A DNA stretch of 64,000 nucleotides from Ptychodera flava. Its lineage: Eukaryota > Hemichordata > Enteropneusta > Ptychoderidae. The notes beneath the pieces were generated by a model. The model did no database searches. It worked only from the letters and a program-made list of their open reading frames with translations, and had not been told where the DNA came from. The stretch is from contig NC_091941.1 of the NCBI RefSeq assembly GCF_041260155.1, positions 24,070,747 to 24,134,746 of the forward strand, read 5' to 3'. Position numbers and translations under genes: made by a program. This document shows, one piece after another, positions 37,201 through 47,000 of this stretch (position 1 is its first letter; each line of letters opens with the position of its first letter).

Positions 37201-37623
37201 AAGCAACCTGCATCAACTTTGAACTTTGGGACTCCTGTCGAGTCAAGAAGCGTATCGACAGCGAGTTGAATTGCTATTATATAGAGGAACAGCGTCATTT
37301 ATGCCAATTCATAACGCTATTATTCTTTTTAATTGAAAATAAAAGCCTAGATTTAGAAAATATCAATCTGCAACGATTCGATTAGATAGGAATGACATGA
37401 AAAACACGCAAAATCTACTCTCTCCTCTTGTTTCAGGAAAGCAAGCGAATGCCACTCGTGGCGACGTTTGTCGAATTATACTCGTCAGGCAGGCTTATCA
37501 GTCGTACTTACCAGACTTTGGATACGTTATTAGAAAAATGTCATCCTCTCGGACCTCAAACTTCTTCACCAGGTCAATGTCGATGCTAAATCCTGCGTTT
37601 TTGATTGTTTCCGAGTCGACCAT
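32449..37623 (-). CDS. Cytosolic sulfotransferase (SULT family), complete six-exon gene
   Basis: It transfers sulfonate from PAPS to hydroxyl or amine groups of small molecules in the cytosol (family knowledge). Coding exons: 37623-37512, 35399-35140, 34581-34425, 33973-33879, 33517-33328 and 32561-32449 (112+260+157+95+190+113 = 927 nt, 308 residues plus TAA). All five introns are GT-AG and the phases agree. Motifs: 5'-phosphosulfate loop YPKSGTTW at residues 34-41; candidate catalytic histidine H108 in SPRVIVSHL; 3'-phosphate site VARNPKDVAVS with R130 and S138; FEDMKK at 203-208; and RKGQVGGWK from 270, where the usual Asp of RKGxxGDWK is Gly. H108, R130 and S138 fall at the numbering of human SULT1A1. 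The length is normal for the family. Intron 3 carries a GAT microsatellite. It looks intact. The substrate and subfamily cannot be told. Confidence 0.93.
33328..33517 (-). CDS. Sulfotransferase exon 5
   Basis: Acceptor cgacag, then DLPGNIRIISEFLGV, ending in FVRK plus the first base of Gly272 before gtaaac. Confidence 0.92.
33879..33973 (-). CDS. Sulfotransferase exon 4
   Basis: A 95-nt exon, acceptor gttcaag, encoding DGSTWPSHVLTWW through FVTFEDMKK. Donor aag|gtttga. A 95-nt exon here is also seen in vertebrate SULT genes (recollection of the family). Confidence 0.9.
34148..34286. repeat. (GAT)n microsatellite in sulfotransferase intron 3
   Basis: Two GAT tracts (about 34148-34189 and 34221-34286) are separated by a GTT/GGT stretch. 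They lie wholly within intron 3 of the minus-strand gene. Confidence 0.95.
34425..34581 (-). CDS. Sulfotransferase exon 3
   Basis: Acceptor ctgcag, then VIYVARNPKDVAVSTFHF (3'-phosphate binding). It ends in HTVV plus one base before gtaagt, phase 1. Confidence 0.92.
35140..35399 (-). CDS. Sulfotransferase exon 2
   Basis: The acceptor ttttccaag precedes GC-ACT-ACG-TGG, completing GTTW of the PAPS-binding loop. The exon carries H108 in VIVSHL and ends KRPK at phase 0 before gtaaca. Confidence 0.92.
37512..37623 (-). CDS. Sulfotransferase exon 1
   Basis: Starts at ATG 37623-37621 (MVDSETIKNAG) and encodes the amino terminus through YPKS plus the first base of Gly38. The donor is ctg|gtaagt. 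The two plus-strand exons at 59225 and 62449 have the same 112-nt length and phase. Confidence 0.92.
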
Positions 37624-40459
37624 TGTTATCTTGCAGACAATTCAGCGGACCGTTGGCAGGTATAGTCGCTCTGAGTTGAGTAGACGGACTCAAGGGGTGC
37701 AGCGTGCTGAGTCCCCTAGGGAGGGGGGGGGGGGTTGCCAAGACGGGAGGGGGATGGTCAAGAAAGCAGATTAAGTCAAACACAATCGTTTTGCAATGCA
37801 AGGAGCACACAACACCTGGATGCCCACTAGTTTTATTATGATGAGCCGAATATCGCATTCTCAAAGAAGGTTTACTCAGTCCACCAGGAACCCCGTACGA
37901 AATACCTCTGGCCGCACCATGTCTTCAGAACCATATTGTCACGATATCACCGCCACCACCACCACCACCACCATCACCACTGTACTACTACCAACACTTT
38001 CACCAGCAACATGCAAAAACATCACACTCTTTTTGTCCCTATCGTTCTTATAACCACGATGATCAAAACGCAACTCTTCGCGACTACTATACTTCAATGT
38101 TGTATTAAAAAAGATGGACGACAAGAAAATTTGCAAAGCCACAAAACCCTATTCCATGTCAATGCAATTGAACTACGAAACCAAAAAGAAAGATAAGTCT
38201 AGCATGCTCACCTATATACTTGTTTCGCACTCTATATTGCTCTCCCAAAGCTCGCCTGCGTCATACCTACACTGCTCACTGAACGGTTCATCTCTAAGCT
38301 CAATTAAACCGAAACTCGGGAGTTATAAATCTCTGATCAATACGTTCCCTGGTTAATTTAGTTAGCTTCCTGATTTCATGTACGCGTTACTATGGCAACC
38401 TGGGCACCAGATACAATGTCTAGGGGGACGTTATACAATCCACGCAAGTCTCTTTTAGATGCCAGCAGAGGAAACCTTGTCGAAAGGATAGTTGCGTGCA
38501 CATTTGGAGTCCCGTCATATCATGATGTCATAGAACAGGCAAGCTTGGCGGTGCAATTCTTTTCACAAATCCTCATTTGAAATCAAGCAGCGAAAGGTTC
38601 AGGCCCAAACACAGGATTATTATAACTGCGCTGAAAAGTTCTCCCTTGATTTTCAAATCCAACGAAATGTGATGACATAGTTTAAAGCGAGCGAATTCGA
38701 CGCCGGTCGATTCACCAGTTTCCGCCCATCAAACTGGTTATATGCCAACGTGACAACGATGTATCGGTTGTCCGGGAAACAGTGTGGGATTTCAGATCCA
38801 ATTGCGGATGGAATTCTTTGCATTTCAGCTTATTTCCTTATTAGACCAACGGCCACTTTCCAATTACCCTGAAATGATGGCCGATACATCAATGCATATG
38901 TTATACTATTATATTCCTGTATTGAATGTTTTAGAGACTAGCTCACTCACCCTCCATGGTCGACGGTGAAATTTGAAAGCCGCATTTAATTCTATAACAG
39001 CCGCGTTTGAGCTTCACAGAGAATGAGCCTATTCTGCTATAACCATGGTGACGCTGATCAACAACCATTACTGGCCTTAATTCTTCCTAACTACATTTTC
39101 ATGAAATTCCAAGCACAGTCCTGTGTTCCAAGTCAATCTATAACGCTGACGCACGAGTCTGCTATGCAATATCCTTCCTGTTTTTATTGTTCTAAATGTT
39201 TATTGATTGATTATCTTAAATGCACGTAACATGTCAGCTTAACCCCTCTTTATGTATTCCACGTTTCAAAATTTCATAGGACCTCCCGGTGGCTGAAATA
39301 TTGCGGCTGTTAAAGCTGGTTCGTATAATCATAGACCCTTAGGGTCTATGGTATAATCCACGATGCCCACCTTAAAATATATTTTTCACAGTTCAGAGGG
39401 CAATTACCGTTCCCATATATCGATAGCAATTACTTGAAATCATGTTTGGTTTACACTACTGCAATCCTTCAAGTCAACAGACAAATGTGTACCTCCTGAG
39501 GTCAACTGTCTGCACCAATGTGCCGATGTAAGCTAACCATATCTCCGGAAGTGACGTCACGGTGGGGAGGCATTCCATTCCAGAAATTACCAATATAAAT
39601 CGTTTTACAAACAGAAGAAAAAGTCATTACGCTTCGCAGACATCGGCAACATTCTCGACACTCGCATCTTGCGCCGCAAATGCAATGTCCGTCACATAAC
39701 CTTAGGGCCCATCGAACATGTATCGGAATCCGAAAAACGGTCCGTGAGAGAGATCTCGGCAGAGCACAATACAAATGAATATGAAAACAGATTGACACAC
39801 CATATCCTTAAGAAAACCCTGGTATAATTTATTGCTTTGATAACATGATTAGTTTTAATTTGATTTCGTACCTCTTTCTGAAAATCGTCTCTTTCCGGTA
39901 ATCTACTCTGCATAAATTATGATATACTGTTCTATGCACTTGACAAATGACAAACAAGACGTACAACTAGAATGTCCATATCAGCCACTGCAATCAAGGA
40001 GTTAGACGGCCACATTCAATATTGTCAAGAGCGAATTATCATTACGCAGCCTGGGGAATAATAACACGAGAAACATTTCCAATCGTTCAGAAAGAGACTC
40101 GTCAAAATGGAATAGAAAAACACACAGTAGAGTTTATAAAAGCCAAAAGTAAAGCCAATGAACACAAAAACAACAAATAACATCATCTGTCCTCAGTACA
40201 TGTATTGTATTTTATACGAAAAATCAAAAGTAATATGTTGTTATAAAAATCCTCAACTATTGTCCTGTCAAGGTTTTTCTACATGGATTATAGTGCTTGC
40301 TATTCATATTTTAACACCAGATATTATATCAGCAAATTCGAAAAAAATAGCGATTCGATATGCATTTTTTATGCTACGATTCTTCCTATGCATCATAAAC
40401 GAAAATACAACTACCCAGCGAGATTTGTTTTGATATCGTCGTTATTTCTCGTCCTGACA
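37624..40459. other. Interval between the sulfotransferase 5' end and the TRIM 3' end
   Basis: It would hold the sulfotransferase promoter (right of 37623) and the TRIM 3' UTR (left of 40460). A G-rich tract lies near 37722, a CAC repeat at about 37952-37980 and a 21-base palindrome at 39330-39350. No other gene is seen. Confidence 0.35.
37952..37980. repeat. Short (CAC)n microsatellite
   Basis: About 29 bp of CAC/ACC repeat. Confidence 0.85.
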
Positions 40460-41036
40460 TTATTTTAGTTCAATTTTGTAATTTTCATGATAGATAGCAA
40501 CAGCTGGTAACCAAGAATAGTTATGGATATCGAGGCCTGTGAACAAATGTAACAATTCATGTGTACTTCCATCAGCAAAAGTGATACTTGATACACTGGG
40601 ATCGAATGTGACTCTTACACAAGAGATGCCTTTTTCTTTTCAATAATTTTCGTGATGTTTCCATCGTAACTGTATGCGTACTTGTACTTTTTGTTTCGCT
40701 TTGTAAGACTCATGCTACAAATGGGGTAGGACGATTGGCTTTCTAATCGTTGATGCCTGTAGGCGTGAGTTGCCATGCTAATGGTATAATTAGCATCAAC
40801 ATCCTCAAGGTTTTCCTTCTCCAATACGCTGCATTCCCAAAACAGTCTACCATAGGAATAGTTGAAATAGGTGGATCCAAGAACAGCAAAGCAGGGTCCT
40901 TCGAAGGCCCCGGATATCCTACAACTTAATGTTACCGTTGCAAGGGGCACTGCAATCAGTTCGACCGTTTTCCAATGCTCTTGGTCGATGAGCAAGTTTG
41001 GATGGGCGGTGTCGCTATTGAAGTTGAATTGCAAAG
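40460..41036 (-). CDS. TRIM exon 6 (PRY-SPRY), one-base frame break
   Basis: The acceptor gcttatttcag precedes ALQFNFNSDTAHPNL (PRY). The SPRY core follows to YAYSYDGNITKIIEKK. The frame then stops at 40615, but the sequence beyond 40630 continues as clear SPRY in the adjacent frame (CVRVTFDPSVSSITFADG, SWLPAVAIYHENYKIELK) to TAA at 40462-40460. The switch lies at the five-A run 40631-40635 on the minus strand. Confidence 0.85.
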
Positions 41037-44000
41037 CTGAAATAAGCAATAAATACAAAAAAATTGTATTCTCAAAGTCCAGGACAGATGCCTTTTGGTG
41101 GCCAGCTCTTCTTTCATGTTGTGTTAGGTTTACTTAATAGGAAACACATCAGTTTAAATTTTTGCAGAGGTAATTGGTACACAATAATTTTGAGGGAAGG
41201 ACGTTGATTTACGACGAAGCGGACTACTTTTAAAAGGTTAGTCGACTGTCTATGGTGACAATACAGTGCGTTTCACCTAGGTATCGCAACTCAGCGTATG
41301 AGACGGACACAATCCACGTACAAAACAAACGATAAGCTTGGGTATCACGACACATTTGAAAGTCACCGACTCATTGATTAATTACAGTAAACCAGCATGG
41401 GGCAGCCGCTCTGTCTAGACTGAGAGATACACGTGATCTACATGTATTGCTTTTTTAGTTAATTTCTGTTGAGAATACCTTCACCTCTTGAACTCTTAGC
41501 TGAAATTGTAGAAGAAACAGTTACATTGTAGATCAAGTCTAGTCAACTGTTATCTCTCAGTCTAGACAGAGCGGCTACCCCATGCTGGTTTACGAGTCTG
41601 TGACTTTGAAATGTGCCGTGATACCCAAGCTAATCGTGTGTTTTGTACGTGGATTGTGTCCGTCTCAAACGCTGAGTTGCGGTACTTAGGTGAAATGCAC
41701 TGTAGTCTGCTGTAGGCAATCAGATGGAATGATTAGCATCGACAGAACAATCCTTGTTCTCCTGTCTTGAAAATCGTCCAAAATTTCAAAAGAAAAAAAA
41801 TGGATTAATGATGACTCTACAGATGACGAAGTGAGACTGACTTGTTGCTTCAAAGCAAATCAAGTACAGTCAAATATATTTTCAATTCAACCTTTTTTTG
41901 GACTGATACGTGGATTTCACGGCTCCTATTTCGAGCGGGAAGTAAAAATAAATTCAAATTGCGAAGCAACTAGAAAAAATGTAAATGTCGAATATTTTAG
42001 CCACAGGTTCTGATGTGATGTGGTCAATTATAGAGTCTTTTCTTTCCCCTTGAAGAGAAATAACAAATCTCCCCACCTGTCAAGTATCCTAGGTTGAATG
42101 TATCAAGATTACTCGTGATAGTGCGTGTATTTAGATTCATCGGATCAGATGATTCGTTCTTCACGGGATTTTGACAGTTAGGGCCGTACTTGTTCGACCC
42201 GGTCGATAATCTGGAAGTAATAAAACAAACACCAAGTATGTTTTCATGACAATTGTATGGGTTTTGCAGACGCGTACAATATTTTTTACGAATAAGTAAA
42301 TTAATACATCAATCTTTTCTACCAAAAAACAGAAATTGTTTTGTAAAAACTGTATTGCGAAAGTCGTAGTCGATGAGGATTTTTTATATGCAGGTTGCTT
42401 TTGAATTGACTACAACGGCGAACTTCAGAGTGTGTATGACCATAGGGAACAATTGCCATATCCGTCCCCAGGGGTTAGGGTAGGGGAAGGGATGTCTTGG
42501 TCTCAGCAGCAGGTTTCTTGGTTGTATCATTTATCTTTAATACGGTGGAGTATGACGTGTAGATTTATACTATCTGGTTTTCTGAAGATTTCTTGTTGAA
42601 GTTGTTCTCTTCACTGTATCATAGACCCTAGTTTTCTCTACAGGCTATGACTGCATGCATAGTCATAGTGTCATGTATTTGTCCTGTGATAATCTTACGC
42701 TGTTTTATCATGAGTGTAATTGCCCAATGGCCAAAGCAAGCAAGTGTAAAATAAGTTACTAGTCTGTGGGCGCAGTCACCAGATTATCACCGGATTTACT
42801 TTGACACATTTAAAGTCAACAACGAACAAACCGGTGGCAATGTCCTCCGTTATACCGGTCCTCACTGGTGCGTTCGTTGTTGACTGTCAAAGCCAGTGAT
42901 AAACTGGTGACAGCTTCCACAGATTAGTAACTTATGTTATAACACTCACTTCGATCGTCTTACGAGCAGGATACCAGAGATCGACCAGAGTAGTGGCTTG
43001 TGGATAACAAATGACAATCTTTATTTCTTCGATAAAGATGCTTACAGAAGAGCCACTGATGTTAAAAGGCTACTCTATCAACTTAACACCCAACTATATA
43101 ACTCCTTAACTTAATTATACATGGAAATGCGATTCAACCCATTACAATAATTCAAGGTAAAACTTAATTGAACAAACAACTATAAAAACAATGAGCGGGT
43201 AATGAATTACAAATCTTAATCAGTGGAACTGTTTCATAAGTTACTCTTCCGGAGAACTCTCGTAAATTAATTAGACACTGGCGAAAACAACATATTATTA
43301 TTAGAAACGTCTACCCTTAAACTTTCAACTTGTTCATACAAACATCCGTTTATGCTGACATCATCCTATACGAACATCTGCTCAACTAACTTTTGTCGTT
43401 TCAACAATTAAGAGTATGCGTGAATTAGATGACACTTATATGCAAAATTACCATCAACTTTGTGTTGTTTGTCACAGTACCCAATTAACACATAACTGTT
43501 AGATTTCATGAAATCAAGTTACGTAAAATTCACAGAGTAGGTTCACTTAAACTGTTACACAATGAACTCTGTACTATACTGAAAGTTTGAACTTCGTACC
43601 ACACTGAGAAACAAATTTCCTCCGTAACACTTACCCTTGCTTGCTTTGATAAGTAATTTACCCTTGCTTGCTTTGGAGCATTAGGCTATCAGACGCATCA
43701 GCTATTAGACGCAACACAGTGATAAAATTCGCAAATACATAACACAGTGAGTGAGTGAAGGAGAAAAAGAAATCTTTGCAAAACCAGTGCTAACAAAAGA
43801 TCAAGACACGAAAAGGTTTGTAGTATAAATCTTTATTGGCATACCATATACTTCAACGTATACAAATGAACGATAGCAACAAGAAACCTGTGCTGAGACC
43901 AGGACACATCTACCCCCACCCTCAGCCGTGGGTACGAACATGACAACTGTTCCCTATAGTATGACAAGTATGGGTAGAATAGAGAAGGAACTCCGCAGAC

Positions 44001-47000
44001 TCAGAGAAATGATGCGCGCACACCGATGCACATTATGTGGAAACCCATACATTCAACATCGGAGATTGGACAACCTGATATGGTGTCCAATCCATGCCAA
44101 AATTACTACTTTGATTTTACAACACAACATGCCATTCCGAATTCTATTTTACAATTCAACATGCTATTTCACAACACAACATGCACTTCCAAATCCTATT
44201 TTACAACTCAACATGCTATTTCACAACACAACATGCCATTCCAAATCCTATTTTACAACTCAACATGCTCTTCCCAATTTCATTTGACAACACATCATGC
44301 ACTTCCAAATCCTATTTTACAACTCAACATGCTCTTCCCAATTTCATTTGACAACACAACATGCCATTCCAAATCCTATTTTACAACTCAACATGCTCTT
44401 CCCAATTTCATTTGACAACACATCATGCACTTCCAAATCCTATTTTACAACTCAACATGCTCTTCCCAATTTCATTTGACAACACATCATGCACTTCCAA
44501 ATCCTATTTCACAATTCAACATCCCATTCTAAAGCTAGCTCTGCGGAGCAGGGCAGTGTTACTGGCTATCGAACAAGATTCAAAATGGCGGACGCGAAAT
44601 GGTCCCCTCGCACAGAGAGAGAAATGCGAACTTTGCACAAGTCTAAAAACGCAGCTTAGCACATTGTGTATCTAAACAAATGAGCGTGCTCGAAAACTAG
44701 GATCGATCACGATTATAAATGAAAAATTGGCTGTTTTTGGAAAAGAAACTGCGCGCTGCAATCAGCAGTTTTGTCTATTGTGCACCGTGCGTGGGAGGCT
44801 TATCGTGAAAGACCGAGATTTACTATACATGGCGCATCTGATACGGATATGGTCCCATCGCATAGAGAGATGAAATAGGCTTTGTGTAAGTTCAAAAGCA
44901 CAGCTTAGCTCATCGTGCATCTAGACAAGTTGAGCGTGCTCAAAATAGGAGATCGATCACGATTTGGGTGAAAAAAACCGATTGTTTTCGGTGGAGAAAC
45001 TGCGCGTTGCAACCAGTGGTTGGTTTTGCCTATGGCGGTCAGCAGGCTGTGGTGGGAGGCCTTTAGCCGGCAAGGGGTGGACCATTGGTGAGTGGAAAAT
45101 TTTCGACAAAAAATTTCCCCACAAATTTCAATAAAAATAGTCAGCCAAAGAAACTTGAGAAAAACAGATGACGCACTTAGGTAAAAGGAAAAAAATCCGT
45201 CAAAAGTTACTTTCTGAAACATTTTTATTTTAGTCTGCATCAGATATACTATGATTCTTTGGCCAAGAAGGGGGTGGAGGGGAGATCTGAAGGGTATAAT
45301 CGTGGCCAGTAAATGGAGTAACTTTTTTATTTTATAACTTTTTTGGTTCTGTTTATCATCAACTAAGCCTCAGCAAGCGGAGATGTAAAATACGAATATG
45401 GGGCCAGACAAGGGTCAAAGCTCTGTTGGAACGGACTTCGCGAGAAAGACTGTGTGGATAACAACCGATAGAGGTCGCTGTAATGTCGCTATCCGTATTC
45501 TTCTGCACTATTGCATTTCACACGCACGGTATTCAACCGTCAAGACAAGTGTACAAATGAAATTTTGAAAAGAAAATACGATTTGTAATGTTTAATTGTA
45601 AAATAAAGTTTAAACATTACAATGGAAATCAGTTTCGTTGAATAGTGAAATACAAAGAAAGTGATTGTTGTCATATGGTTGGTGAATATTTCCCATTTTA
45701 TGTACCGATGCAAGCTGCCTGAATTGTTGAATTCTTGTTAATTAATCATAGTGTAAAGACCCACAATACAGTTGTTAACAATCGATATCACAGATATGAT
45801 TTTTACATTATCTTATATCTCGAATTACTTTACGATGCCAAACTTCAGTGAAAGAAAAAATATGATAAACAGAACAAAAAGTTATAAAATAAAAAAGTTA
45901 CTTCATTTACTGGCCACGATTATACCCTTCAGATCTCCCCTCCCCCCCTCTTGGCCAAAGAATCATAGTATAGGCCTATCTGATGCAGACTAAAATAAAA
46001 ATGTTTCAGAAACTTTTGACGGATTTTTTTTTCCTTTTACCTAAGTGCGTCATCTGTTTTTCTCAAGTTTCTTTGGCTGATTATTTTTATTGAAATTTGT
46101 GGGGAATTTTTTTTTCAAAATTTTCCACTCCCCAATGGTCCACCCCTTGCCGGCTAAAGGCCTCCCACCACAGCCCTGCTGACCGCCATAGGCAAAACCA
46201 ACCACTGGTTGCAACGCGCAGTTTCTCCACCGAAAACAATCGGTTTTTTCACCCAAAATCGTGATCGATCTCCTATTTTGAGCACGCTCAACTTGTCTAG
46301 ATGCACGATGAGCTAAGCTGTGCTTTTGAACTTACACAAAGCCTATTTTCATCTCTCTATGCGATGGGACCATATCCGTATCAGATGCGCCATATAGTAA
46401 ATCTCGGTCTTTCACGATAAGCCTCCCACGCACGGTGCACAATAGACAAAACTGCTGATTGCAGCGCGCAGTTTCTTTTCCAAAAACAGCCAATTTTAAT
46501 TTATAATCGTGATCGATCCTAGTTTTCGAGCACGCTCATTTTGTTTAGATACACAATGTGCTAAGCTGCGTTTTTAGACTTGTGCAAAGTTCGCATTTCT
46601 CTCTCTGTGCGAGGGGACCATTTCGCGTCCGCCATTTTGAATCTTGTTCAATAGCCAGTAACACTGCCCTGCTCCGCAGAGCTAGCTTTAGAATGGGATG
46701 TTGAATTGTGAAATAGGATTTGGAAGTGCATGATGTGTTGTCAAATGAAATTGGGAAGAGCATGTTGAGTTGTAAAATAGGATTTGGAAGTGCATGATGT
46801 GTTGTCAAATGAAATTGGGAAGAGCATGTTGAGTTGTAAAATAGGATTTGGAAGTGCATGATGTGTTGTCAAATGAAATTGGGAAGAGCATGTTGAGTTG
46901 TAAAATAGGATTTGGAAGTGCATGATGTGTTGTCAAATGAAATTGGGAAGAGCATGTTGAGTTGTAAAATAGGATTTGGAAGTGCATGTTGTGTTGTGAA

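Noticed and set aside
37397..37774. 125-codon plus-strand open frame
   Set aside because: Overlaps sulfotransferase exon 1 in antisense, has no domain, and the minus-strand exon explains the coding signal.
43820..43965. Paired inverted ends considered as LTRs of a retrovirus-like element
   Set aside because: The repeats at 42441 and 43958 are inverted, not direct, and there is no primer-binding site, gag or pol. A DNA transposon fits better.
44248..44530. Regular 64-bp repeats resembling a CRISPR-like array
   Set aside because: The whole 64-bp unit repeats with no unique spacers, and it is duplicated in inverted form within a transposon in a eukaryotic intron.
43928..44675. Several overlapping plus-strand open frames of 60-129 codons with repeated QHNMP/STCSSQFHLTT-like units
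   Set aside because: They are three-frame readings of the 64-bp minisatellite in the foldback arm, mirrored on the minus strand at 46545-47214. Not genes.
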